DNA of 64,000 bases, from assembly GCA_030407085.1 (NCBI GenBank), contig CM059582.1, positions 211,760,001 to 211,824,000 on the forward strand, in the 5' to 3' direction. Source of the stretch: Trichopria drosophilae (taxonomy: Eukaryota > Arthropoda > Insecta > Hymenoptera > Diapriidae). A program made the position numbers and the translations under genes. The notes beneath the pieces were generated by a model. The model saw only the letters and a list, made by a program, of their open reading frames with translations, had not been told where the DNA came from and ran no database searches. Of this stretch, positions 1 to 10,719 are shown in pieces (position 1 is the stretch's first letter; every line of letters starts with the position of its first letter).

Positions 1-1575
1 TGTAAATAAGTTATTTTTCCAGATTTATTAAAAGAAACATTTACTAACATTGTTTATTTATTTATTTACTGTACTTAAAAACTGACGTAATAATTCATTC
101 CTTTCCCTTTGAATTTCATTACTTTCCTGCACCTTTTGCGCTAACTTTTCCAAGGCTGTTATGCGTTCCTTTTCGACTGAAATTAATTTTTGCCTTACAT
201 CTCGCAACTCTTTGGCGTTGTTGAGTTTTCTTTTTTTAAATGTTTGTGTTGTGTCGGTTGAGTTTTGCGGTTGGGAGAGGATCGCTGGCTCCACCTCATT
301 TGGTTCTTTTTCGGTGATATTAATTTCGTTCAAATCATCAGGTAAAGAAGCGTCTGTTAAGAAAGCAGTTATTGTACGACCGATACCGTCCGACCGAAGT
401 TCACAGTCTTATCGTTAGCAAAAATTTCCTCGAAAGTTTCGAAATATTCCCATGAGATGCGGCCTTTTCCAGTACTCTTTTTACTATTATTATCTTTTAT
501 GGTTTTGTAAGTTTTGTTCATATTCCGAAATTTTGTACTGAGTAAATCATCAGTTAATCCAGGATACCCGGCCTCTTTCATTTCTGACGCGATACCTGCC
601 CAACAGGTTTTCTTTCTTTTTTTTTGGATCACGAAAATCATGAACTCGGTTTAGATATAAATTTAACATTAATTTTGTATTCTTTACTGACCATTCGAAC
701 GTGGGTTTAGAAACTGTAATTAAAAAATGTTTAATTACTTGAGGGATATTTGAAAAGTCTTTAATTATCATGGATGATTTACACTATACCGAACCCCTGT
801 AAACGAAAATGAATTGAGAAATAAATAACCGAATTAAAAAGGATTTAAAATATTAAAATAAATTCATTTTTGTATTTCAAATTAATTAATTTATTAATGA
901 ATTAATAAATGCCAAAAAAAACTAATATTCTTTATGTTACAAATGTTTGAATTAACAAATCAATGTAATTAAATTACAATAAAGAGTTTATACAGTATTG
1001 ATTTTTAAATTTATGAAATTTATAAATTATAACATTCAAGAAGAATTAATAATGGAATTTTTGATAATACGTGAATAAGGTAGCATTATTAATTTTTTAC
1101 TTTTTTCAGAAGTTGTTCCACTTTCGCTGGGTGTTGAATTAATCTGCGACGTAGCTAAATGATCTTTCATGTACGTATCAAAAAATTGTTGGTCTAAAAA
1201 TGTGAATTGAATACTTTTATTATCATGCCATTAAATGTATGTAAGCGTTTAATTTATTTCATTTTTAATTTTTAAAATTTTTAATTTCTAAATTTATAAT
1301 TTAAATGAATTAACCATTTTGCATTTTGTGGTGGGTGTTCAATGATTCGACGATGGTGTACATTTGCCCGCCATAGCTGTAGTTTCCTTCGAAATATATT
1401 TCTTGCATTTTTTTTAATAATTAAATTTAATCTCGATCTGTCTCAAGCTGTCTAGGTTAACACTTAACTATCAATTGACACTTCGTATTTCGCGCTCATT
1501 TCATACACGTGGGCATTTGCCTGAAGTTTGCCACTAACCGGTCGGTAGCTCGGTAATCATCGGCTGAATGCGCCC
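1..1575 (-). mobile_element. PIF/Harbinger element, copy 1 (truncated by window edge)
   Basis: This is the reverse complement of roughly 37065-38680, with small differences, so it is the Myb-gene half of the same element family seen complete at 37065-40510. The terminal inverted repeat ends at 1575 (rc starts GGGCGCATTCAGCCGA) and is followed by ATT, as at the other copy. The transposase half lies outside the window. The upstream small exons of the Myb gene are also present here, with an ATG at 1408 on the minus strand. Damage to the gene is described separately. Confidence 0.85.
58..771 (-). pseudogene. Broken Myb/SANT-like protein gene of Harbinger copy 1
   Basis: This is the counterpart of the open 250-codon gene at 37869-38621. 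Two lesions are visible by comparison. An A-run near 620 holds nine As where the intact copy has eight, shifting frame in the middle of the DNA-binding domain. Near 375-395 about 50 bp present in the intact copy are missing, so the reading frame ends soon after the domain. The first part (FEWSVKNTK onward) and the C-terminal coiled-coil-like part (LRDVRQKL to the end) are still recognisable in separate frames. It should not give a full-length protein. Confidence 0.8.
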
Positions 1576-2750
1576 ATTATATATGGGCAATTCTCTGGGA
1601 CTTTTGACTTCAATGTTACGGTCACTGTACCTTTTTGTAATGGAATATTTACTGAAGATTTTAAAGTGTGCTTCCATACACGGGTTAAGAACGTAATTAT
1701 TTCAATGTACCGCGAGTTTTATCATTTTTAGAAGCTTAATTCTGCTGTGCCGAGGATGTTACGGTCCTGACTTAACCTGGTTACCTGTCAAATTCGCAAA
1801 TAATATTCTTAAATAACTGGAACATGAGTTACAGGACGTTTTATTTTCAACTGGCCACAGATTTGGTGGATTCATAGATTTCGAACCATGTAAAGTTTAT
1901 GTCATTATAATTAAGTACTCTCTAAATATTTGGAAGTACTTCTCCTGTTACGGTCCTGACTCAAAATTTGAGGGCAGTTTTTGAAACTAAATATCTTTGT
2001 TTCCCGAAAGCGTATTATTCGCTAATTACTTTGAAAATCATTCTTAGATATTTATTTTATAGCAATTTACAATAGCAATTTTCAGCAATTTCTTGACATG
2101 TTTCGTATAATTTTTTCATAAATATGTGTCACCTAAAGGTTAACAGTTGCAGAGATTTGGCCATATATGTAAATGTACAGTTAAATCTAATAGAAATATT
2201 CGAAAGAAATTATATAAATTCAATTAATAACTATTATTTCTATTACAAAACTAAACTTTTATCCGTAATACATATATTTAAAAAAAACATATGTAATATA
2301 TTATTAAATGTTTCTATACCCTTTGCAAATCTTTTTCAAGACTAAAATTGGAATTTTTAATCACAACCCATTCACAAACTCAGACTTAAGTTTCTAAATG
2401 AAGTTCAAGATCTAAAATCTGTCGAATGAGCGTTACTGAAAATTTCAAATTGAGGTTAAAAAAAGCTGCAGAAAAGCAGAATAAATCATCTTAATAACAA
2501 CAAATATCGTTTAAAGTTGTTATTTTGTATTAATATCTTTTAAGTTTTAGAATTATACTACAAACTTTAACTGTCAGTAACATAGGTATACAATTTTTGC
2601 CCTATACATCTGACTGATACCAAATTGTATTGAACTATCGAATATAATTTGGAGATTTCAATCGAGTAGTGATTAAAAATACCAGTCTAATAATCCTAAC
2701 CGACAAAAACGAAAAGACAAGTAGCGAAGACAACACCTATAAATACTTAC
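1576..2750. other. AT-rich stretch without recognised gene
   Basis: No supported gene. The short phrase TGTTACGGTCCTGAC occurs near 1758 and a variant (TGTTACGG) near 1946, with a related TGTTACGGTCAC near 1617, suggesting an old diverged repeat. Open frames here are short and resemble nothing I know. Confidence 0.5.
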
Positions 2751-2891
2751 TGGCATCATCGCTTTTAACTCGGCAAACTTTGCTGCAAATTTGGACCGAT
2801 GTCCAATTTTTAGTATCAGGGCTGATATCATATTGGGATCCAAGTTCCATAAAGCCTCAAAATCTATGTCTTCTTCTTCAGAAAGACACAT
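2751..2891 (-). CDS. SAM-domain-like exon (orphan)
   Basis: A 47-codon stretch starting with ATG at 2891 and ending at a good splice donor (CCA then GTAAGT, 2750-2745). The peptide has an acidic start (SEEEDIDF) and then LWNLDPNMISAL and KIGHRSKF, which resembles the last helices of SAM domains. Such N-terminal SAM-like modules occur in insect proteins related to Tnp2-like transposases, and a broken Tnp2-like gene lies upstream on the same strand (5556-7442), so this could be debris of another copy. No downstream partner exon is visible before the Harbinger copy at 1575. The function is unknown and the start is uncertain, because an acceptor-like CTGAAG also lies just inside the exon. Confidence 0.45.
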
Positions 2892-3769
2892 AAATTATAT
2901 TTTTCAATATTTCATGATGAAGAAAAAAAAATAGTTTTTAAGACATACGTACACTTTTTTGACACATAATTTTAAGACATACCTTCAAATTTTGAAATGA
3001 GGTTCTCAAATCCCCAAGATCTCAAAATATATGGCTCACGTTGAAATTATCCATATTTTTTTTCGAATTTGTAAATGGCTGAAACTTCGTATTTAACTAC
3101 TGAAGTCAGGTTAAACGCTACAAATATGGCGCGCACTCTATCGTTGACGAATTTTAAGAGCCGCGCATGCGCGTCTGTAATCTCGACTGTATACATAGTT
3201 TCATTTACTATCTGAATAGTCTCCAACAGCGACGAGGGTAGTAGACATAACCATTTAAACGGGTAGTAAATTTCACCAATCAAAATTGGTTACCCTACTC
3301 TCTAAATTTCTTGGAGTGAAATTTCACTCCAGAAGAGTGGCAGACTCGATCGATAGTTGCGCCGCGCTCGGACGACTAGAGTATGAAGTCATCCGATTAT
3401 ATTATGTAGACACCGCATAATCGTGCAAGGCCACCGGAAAATCCTGTGGCTCCGGACGAATTTCATATGGTAGAGGGGATACGTTTAACGTGCAGCACTC
3501 ACACGATCAGCGTGCCGAACCTCTCATACGATCATCGCTCCACGGGTCTTTCCGTGTGAGTGCGTGTCTATATTTCACTTTTTCCTGCATTTAAATCGAT
3601 AAATAATGTCCAAAAATAAAATTGAATTCTTCTTAATTCATTATAATCCAAGAATTAACGTTAAATATAATTAAATAAATTATTTAATATCAAATTTCTT
3701 AATTGCCGAAAACAACCATATCTGTGTCAAATATCTGTGACTTAACGTTTTGAGAGCTGAGTTTCATTT
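2892..3769. other. Intergenic stretch with a GC-richer patch
   Basis: No gene supported. About 3330-3570 is GC-richer than its surroundings and contains several short CG-bearing phrases. A 78-codon minus frame at 3047-3283 has no recognisable domain. Confidence 0.4.
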
Positions 3770-4175
3770 CCCTGTAGAAAAAATTGACGTAGGAATTTGA
3801 CACTGAATTTATGTTTGCTTTCTTCGTCACTTCTAAATCGTTTTTCAGACGATTCTTTTTATAAAACTATTTCTGATTTTGTTGACTACCATGTAGGTTA
3901 TTCTCGCTCAGTTGTGCTGCTGGAAAGTATTTAAGAATAAACGTGGAAATTATTACCGTGAATGTCAGATTTTCTAACCTATCCTTTCAAAGCACTTTTC
4001 TATCTTATTTTAAAAACTTTAGCAGGAGCAGAATTAATCAAAAATCACTTACACGGGAGCCAGTAAAATAAAAAGTAGTTTTATAAAAAGAATTGCCTGA
4101 AAAAAGATTCAGAAGGGACGACAAAAGCTGACGTAAATTTAGTGCCAAATTCCTACGTCGATTTTTTTAATAGGG
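3770..4175. mobile_element. MITE-like inverted-repeat element
   Basis: The two ends are imperfect inverted repeats of about 45 bp. The left end begins CCCTGTAGAAAAAATTGACG and continues TAGGAATTTGACAC. The reverse complement of the right end begins CCCTATTAAAAAAATCGACG and continues TAGGAATTTGGCAC. The 400-bp interior has no coding potential. No clean target duplication was seen, so the superfamily is open. Confidence 0.6.
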
Positions 4176-4617
4176 TTCTGGATTAGTGTCTAGATCGTGT
4201 AGATTAATATGAATTGATTGCATTTCACTTGAAGACTTCATATGTTGATTTAAATGCATAACAAAGTTTGGAATATAGACATAGATTTTTGAATCCTAAA
4301 ATTTTTGTTTAGAAGAATATTTTCTGAAAATAGACATTTATATTCTCAATCATGAATATTTGTGTTTATTAACTAAATGTGCAGTATTGTAAAATATACA
4401 TTTCATTTTTATTGAACAGTATTTTTTCTTTTCATAATGTAATTTTTTAGTGGTCCTGTGTAATCTGTAAAAACTAATAAAAGTACATTATTTTTATATC
4501 ATATACAGAATCTTTCTTTTAATATTCGCATTATAAGGAGCCCACCCACACACACCCCTTATCACTTTCACAAATCATATACATTATTTTACAGCAGTCA
4601 CTTATGAAGTAAGGTAA
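4176..4617. other. AT-rich non-coding stretch
   Basis: No gene or structured repeat is evident. A short CA-rich segment lies near 4545-4560. The stretch ends at the stop region of the CWF19L1-like remnant. Confidence 0.4.
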
Positions 4618-5314
4618 TCACTTATCAACAGCTAATTCGGATGGTAACGATGTTGAGGTTGTTGATGGTAAATGCATTGCAATTTCATGCGGCTGAAATT
4701 GTTGTGTTTGAATTTTCCTAGGTGGTTGAGTTTCTCTTTCCTTATCCATTTGACAATCTTTCCAATCAAGCCTGTCAGAGACATCAAGAATTCTATCATA
4801 ACGCACAACTTCCCTGCCAAACTGAAGCGAAAAATCTTTTTTGATCCGGTAATAGAGCGCATACTCGTGTCTGGTAATTCGACGTAAAAATATAAAGTTC
4901 CCAGCGGTGCAATTTTATGCATCATTACGTCTAATTCGTTTAAAGCTATTTTATAAACTAATGCAATTTCCTGAAATTGAAAAATTAAGTTTCATTGATT
5001 TTGTGACCTAATTTAACCTACATTATTTATTTATTTAACAATGATTACCTGAAAAGTTTCTTTGACAAACGGAGCTTGATTTTTATGAACAGGTACAGCT
5101 TGTAATTGACAAAGAAAACTGGCACTCTATCTGTCTTCTCATAATATTTTCTAATTGCTTCTTTATAGTTTCGAACTTCCTCTTTTATATGATCCGGCAA
5201 AACGGATAAACTTTGATGATGAGCCATTGGCAAAATTAAAAAGTGATCAACTACAACTCCACCTATTGCTAGTACCATGTACACATCTTTTCCAACAGAA
5301 ATAAACCTCAACAT
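4618..5314 (-). pseudogene. CWF19L1-like C-terminal fragment, broken
   Basis: Two exons resemble the C-terminal half of CWF19-like protein 1 (CwfJ C-terminal domains 1 and 2; homologues are linked to RNA lariat processing). The upstream exon, about 5301-5049, reads SVGKDVYMVLAIGG, then DHFLILPMAHHQS, then EEVRNYKEAIRKYY, matching the HIT-like CwfJ_C_1 region. The downstream exon, 4970-4618, contains GTLYFYVELPDTS, QFGREVVRYDRIL and RLDWKDCQMDKE, matching CwfJ_C_2. The intron between them (5048-4971) has GT and AG ends. Two frame breaks are visible. Near 5120 about 25 bp of the conserved ERNYKSHH region seem missing and the frame changes to one reading LQAVPVHKNQAPF. A second shift lies near 4860. 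The tail after KERETQ no longer matches the family. No N-terminal exons were found. Confidence 0.7.
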
Positions 5315-5346
5315 TTTTGTTAATTAACATTTTTCTTTAAACTTAC

Positions 5347-5468
5347 GGGTTCATGTATTTCTTCGATTATCTGGAGAATTCTTTTTCGGGCTCCCATTTT
5401 TATTTTCAGTTCATTTTTAAGGTCATCTTCGGTTATATCTCTTAGAGTCTGCCCAGTAACGCCTTCAC
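5347..5468 (-). CDS. SAM-domain exon (orphan)
   Basis: A 122-nt exon lies between a plausible acceptor (TTGTTCAG, just above 5468) and a donor (GTAAGT, 5346-5341). The peptide reads EGVTGQTLRDITEDDL, then KMGARKRILQIIEEIHE, a good match to the C-terminal half of a SAM domain (helix, acidic turn, LG-type turn replaced by KMGAR, final helix). SAM domains mediate protein or RNA binding. It sits between the stop of the Tnp2-like pseudogene (5556) and the CWF19L1-like remnant. Its reading phase does not fit the next CWF19L1-like exon, so a fused gene is unlikely. It may be a remnant of a transposon-associated gene. Confidence 0.5.
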
Positions 5469-5555
5469 CTGAACAATATTTAAAACCAATGTTCAAATCA
5501 AAATATGCCTTAAAACAAAATGGGAATTATTTTCGCCACAGTTTGTCCATTCAGA

Positions 5556-7442
5556 TTATGGTTTTTCATGTAGCAATCTCTCATTTTTTACGAATACATG
5601 TTCTTCTGTCGTTATTACTCTGTATGCATTTAAATGTCCGTCCAAATATAACGTATTCCATACTCGGCAGTAGAAATAAACGCATTCATTTTCTAAAACA
5701 ACAATTTCTTCTATTTTTCCAAATGTTGGAAGATTTGTTGGAGACTTTAAACCAGATGTCAAAACAATAAATAGACCCACACGATATGCTATACCATAAT
5801 ATTCTACAATTTTACAGCTGAAAACTTCATCTACCTCTACAAAACCTAAATGCATTAATTCACATTTAATTAATGTCAAATTCACAAATGCAAGTGAACC
5901 ATTGGTACATTTCAAATTTGTTTCTGCATATTCATCAGTCATTCCCCAGGCATGACATTGTGCAATTTGGCAAAGTCTTATCATTGTTTTTGGTAAATTT
6001 TTGTAATTGCAACAAACTGGACCGTTCCTTACAAGCATATTATGTTTTGCCTCGTATCGCATGCACCATACATGCCTCAGGGGGGCCCTGTTCTTTCAAT
6101 ACATTTTTTATAATGTTGTAAATGATGTAATTTGTTTATTGGATTTACATCTGGAAATAGTTTTCTAAATAATTCTTCATGCATTTGCATTAGCTCATCA
6201 AAGTACGGTAAAATAGATTTTCTTAATTTCGGTGCAAAAACAATTTCCATTATACGATTTAGTAACAAAATGAGTTCTAAAAACTCGTCGTCTGATGGTA
6301 CTAAATCTTGGACTAAGAATGGAAATGCCCTCATCAAACACCACGTTTGAATAGCCGTTTGTTTTATACCGTGATCTTTAATATTTCTTAGATGATTGAT
6401 ATCAAAATTGACCGACGGTTTATTTTTAACTTCTGCTACTCCATATTTGAACATATGCACTCGACTATTAAATGTTGTCAAAGGAAAATATTTTTTAATG
6501 CATATATAAGTTCGTATAGCCAATTTCAACTCTAATTTGCAAACCCCTTCTAAAAGGTCATGCATAGGGTCAAAGACATAGTTTGAGGTACAGTGAAAAT
6601 AGCGCAAAGTATGTAAAGGGCTATTTTTTTCTATGCCTGTTACTAACTGATTTCTTTCATCTTGTAAAACAGTGGCTAATTGTTCTTCGTGCAATTCTTT
6701 TGTCCTAACTTGGTATGTTCCATTTATGTTACTGTGGAATTCTTGATGACTTATTATGCACAGCCTGCAAAAATGACGTGCTGATGGGCCTGCAAAGCCG
6801 AAAAGTTGATGGGCAGCTAGTCCAACTGCACATACTAAATGCAAGAGATGCTCATAACGTATGTGGCTGACCGTCAACTAAATACTCTTACCCCTCCATC
6901 ACTTTCTAGCCTTTTCATTTCTTGACAAAATGGAGCTAAGATTTTTGTAAAAGAATACCGATTTATGTCCATTGTGTTGCAAATTGCTAAGACGTTAATG
7001 CCATTTAATGATGAGTTGACATGAGCTGGTAAGTTCTGTATTGTGTAATAAAATGCTCCCAATTTATTGGCAGACACTTTAAAACCAAGTGGATTATTAA
7101 CTACCACATCGTCATAGTGTAATTGAAGGCAAAGCTACTTAATAAATCATCTTGTGCTGGTATTGCAATATTGCTTAAATAAGTTTTTACACTTTTATTT
7201 GACAATAATAACTGCAAAACGTTAATTATGGGAACATATTGGAACGTTTCCCTAACTGTTTTCGGATATTTCTGTTTTGTAGTATTTAGGACTTGTTCGA
7301 TTCTTGTACCTAGTACGATTTCAATAGGCTCAACAAATTTATAATTTGCTTTTAGGCAATCGATTTGACCATCTATTGTTTCCATTCCTTTAAAAAAGCT
7401 ATCGTCATAGTTAAATTTCTGTAGTAAAGTATTTTCATCCAT
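5556..7442 (-). pseudogene. Tnp2-like (CACTA/EnSpm-type) transposase, frameshifted
   Basis: Successive frames on the minus strand assemble into a protein resembling animal Tnp2-like transposases with a DUF4218-like C-terminal part. Recognisable parts in order: an N-terminal segment 7442-7130; YDDVVVNNPLG and a following helical region (7107-6880); HFCRLCIISH, a CxxC-type site, near 6770; VFDPMHDLLEGV near 6560; HHLQHYKKCIERTGP near 6100; and WCMRYEAKHN at 6062. Breaks: a frame change near 7120; a stop and shift near 6880; and a run of six Cs near 6080 that shifts frame between ERTGP and the WCMRYEAKH block. The C-terminal part ends at 5556. Family assignment rests on these motifs from memory. 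It is related to, but not the same as, the transposase at 50712. Confidence 0.7.
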
Positions 7443-9582
7443 AAATTTGTCACCATTTTTTTGATCACTTAAAAACTATGAAACTTCGTTTTTAAAATAA
7501 GCAAAAACGTCGGTTAATAATTTCTCGGTACACGATATTATTTTAATTAAATCATTTCCACTCAAATTATAATTAGTTCTTATATTGGCAATCATTTTTT
7601 GGACAGATTCTGTCAAGATCTTTTTTGAAATATTTATTTATAGTGTTATTAATACCTCTTAAAACACTACTTTTCAAAAAATACACTCTTCGTCATATAT
7701 ACATTGTCATTTCTGTCATCTCTGCTCAATTTCTCAATTGTTTTTAAATGATTACTTTATTTTGCTAAATGCTAGTAAATTTCAATTAATTCAAACATAT
7801 CAATAAAATTTGGAAATACATACTTTAATAAATAATTAAGAAATAAAATACATATTGTTCCGGTGTGATATATATGTAACATTTATTTATGTAAGTGATC
7901 ATGTATAATCAGCGCAGGCGCGATGATTTCATTGTAAATTCGACGACTACGATCAACGGGCACTTGAAGTTTAGACTTGATCGAGTTCGCACAATCATTG
8001 ACAAGTGCTATATATGGCTGAATTAGAAATATAACAGATTATCATATTAAATACAGTCCACTGATTTAACCATAACAAGACACATATCGTACTTTTTAAA
8101 ATTTCGCAGGCCTCATGTGTTACGCCTTCACAATTGAGATACTCCGCTAGAGCCTTCTCACACCTGATTGTAGCCTAGAAATTACAGTACATTTTTGTTA
8201 CTCTTGCTTTGTAACATTTTCTTAAAACTCATGTGTAAGTTAAAATCCACGCATTCGACCTTTATTAGGGTGGAACTAGTTGATAGCAATAAGATATTTG
8301 TCGTCATAAATTTGTTAAAAGACTATCGATTTGCATACATATACCATTGTCCAACTTAATAATTTAATAATTTTTTATGTTTCATTTAATTTTTTAAAAC
8401 AAAACATAACCTAACTCTTAAATTAATTCTTCAGGATTTCCGAAAGAAACAAGTTTTGCGCTGACTTGCTCCAAAATTCAAATTTTTTACACGTTTGCTG
8501 CCGCATCTTTTCAATTCAATAGTTTCGATACTTGATAAACGAGAGAAAATGGCTGCGTCCGTCACCTCCCTCTTCTCCTGTTCACCCCTCTCTCCTGGTC
8601 ACGCCGATCGCCCCCTATCACGCTTGTCTCGAGCATGCATGCGTGCACATGTGTGGGGGTTCACCGACGCGGCTTCCGTGTTTGTGTGCGTCTTTAATCC
8701 CTTCGCCGACCCTTTTAATCTCTTCTGCAGAAATGCGTCAGAATCGCCGCAGACTAGTCGGCAGGTGAGAATTTCCAGCAAATTTGCTGTATATGTGATG
8801 ACGCATATTCCGTAGTTCTGCCGACATATCGTCCGCCTGATTTTCCCCTTATATGCGGCAGTATGCAGCAGATCTGGCTGTCTGGGGTGAAATTTTCACT
8901 GTTAAAATTTTAGAGTGTGTACTTCACAAGCACAATAACATCGTCGAAAACTACTACGCCATTAATTTTACAATATAATGATACAACATCTGGATGCAGA
9001 CGAGCTAAGCTCAAGCATCCTATAAATTTTGCGAAAAATTTATCTAAATTGCTAACATACACGCAATTAAATTACATACTGGAAATATTATTTATGTGTT
9101 ATAATAATCATATATAAGTTAGAATTAATGTATGATAATGTATACTACATTGTATTACTGTATGTGTGCAATAAATATCAATATCAAAAATAAAAAAAAT
9201 AAAATATAAAAAATATACATGTGGTGTAAGTTGGCACGTATTATTTATGTATATTATATATATTTTTTCAATTGAGTACACTTCCGGTAACGATCGGTTG
9301 AACACGCGTTTGGACTTCGTCCCGTGTTTCTGACATATATTTCACTGCCTGTAATTGGTTATGCAGTGTTGAACGTTTTTTTGTTAATTTATTAAACCGT
9401 CCTACAGTGCTGTCTGTTTGTGCAGTAAACGGATTCAGTAGTTTTTGTGCTGTCTTAAGTTAAATAAGTGCATCTGAATATAACCTTCAAAGTCTCTCGA
9501 CAGCGGTGCACGCTCCTCACTTGCTTGTGTGTCAGCCTAGACACTTGTCCGTTCGTGGCAGCACGTTCCGGGCAGGCAATAT
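7443..9582. other. Non-coding stretch with GC-rich patch
   Basis: No supported gene. About 8540-8900 is clearly GC- and CT-rich compared with its AT-rich surroundings and contains several CG dinucleotides. It could be an old promoter, a CpG-rich repeat or part of a mobile element. From about 9300 the sequence probably becomes the 5' region of LINE A, but its exact start is not visible. Confidence 0.4.
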
Positions 9583-10636
9583 ATGTTCATGTACGAGGAG
9601 GACTTGGCCACGCCTTCCCTCTCTCCTCAGAGAACGCCGCTAAGATCGACTGGTCAGGGGGAGGAGTCACCTGCTACAGTACACTCGCTTCCATCAAGAG
9701 TAGGGCGGCCCTCGTCAGCGACAAAATGGCTTGCCTATAGAGATCCGCACGTCAAGCCTATCTCTGAATTTTTCACCCGTATGAAACGTGTTTGCTCGCC
9801 CGAAACTTCTCCATCGGCTGTTTCGGATAATCTACTGTCAAAAAGGCACTGCGCTACCACAGTCTCATTCAAGGAGCCAGTTTTAAATATTGATCGTCGA
9901 GACTCCGATATGGACAAGCAATTTAAAGAGCTACACGACTCGATTATCCAAGCCTTGTCTAAGAAAATCGACGACAAAGTTGATACAGCCACAAAAACAA
10001 ATTTGGAGGCTATTTCGGATCTCAGGGTAGAGGTTTTAAGTGAAGTCGCCTCCCTAAAAAAACAAACTGGCTGAAAAAGACTCAGAGATTCTCCACTTAA
10101 AATCGGAATTGGAAAAGCAAAATAAGCTCCTCAAAAAGAAAAATATTAAGATTAGAGGGCTAAAAGTCTCTGGCGACCCAACAGCGTGTGTAGAAAAATT
10201 CTTGGAGGCTGTTTTCGATATCTCGAATGTCGTAGACACAGCATTTCAAATACGGAAAGAGCCTCCTATTCTTATTGTAGAATTGCTCCTTTTTCGTTCG
10301 AAGCAGCACATTATGTCTCTCAAGAAGCAGCGTCTTGCTGGTAAAAATATCTATATTGACGATGATCAAACGGCCAGGGACCGCCGCATCGACTTCCACG
10401 CCAGACAACTGTTAAAAAAAGCTAAAGCTGATGGCAAATCTGCTGAAAGGAAGCTGCATAGGGTGCGTATTGAGGGGGTTTGGTATGGCTGGTCGGATTA
10501 CGAGAATTCCTTCGTACCGGAAGTGCCATTAACAACCAATGGAATGGAGGTGGGTCCGTCTTCTTCCTTACCGATCGCATCAGCTTCCAGTCTGCCACTT
10601 CCTCGCGATACTTCTGTGCACCAAAAAAACGCATAG
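9583..10636 (+). pseudogene. LINE A ORF1 (coiled coil plus RRM-like), one frameshift
   Basis: The first frame, 9583-10074, gives a basic, serine-rich N-terminus followed by a helical region (DKQFKELHDSIIQALSKK). At the A-run near 10056-10062 the frame shifts, and the protein continues in another frame to 10636. The continuing part starts LAEKDSEILHLKSELEKQ (coiled coil), then KIRGLKV and NIYIDDDQTARDRR, the typical layout of LINE ORF1 RRM-like nucleic-acid-binding proteins, and RVRIEGVWYGWSD near the end. ORF1 proteins bind the element RNA. A one-base error or mutation in the A-run would explain the break. The end overlaps the upstream open part of ORF2. Confidence 0.7.
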
Positions 10637-10719
10637 ACCCAGCCCCGTCGTCCAGCTTCAGGGGCTGCAAGCCACTCCAACACGCCATTAGCCATCGCTT
10701 GGGACCTCGCTCGCTCTTC

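Noticed and set aside
5049..5468. A fused SAM-CWF19L1 gene
   Set aside because: The SAM exon ends in phase 0 but the next exon needs another phase, and CWF19L1 has no known SAM domain.
8495..8815. 106-codon plus frame in the GC-rich patch
   Set aside because: Overlapping open frames on both strands, low-complexity CT-rich sequence and no recognisable motif.
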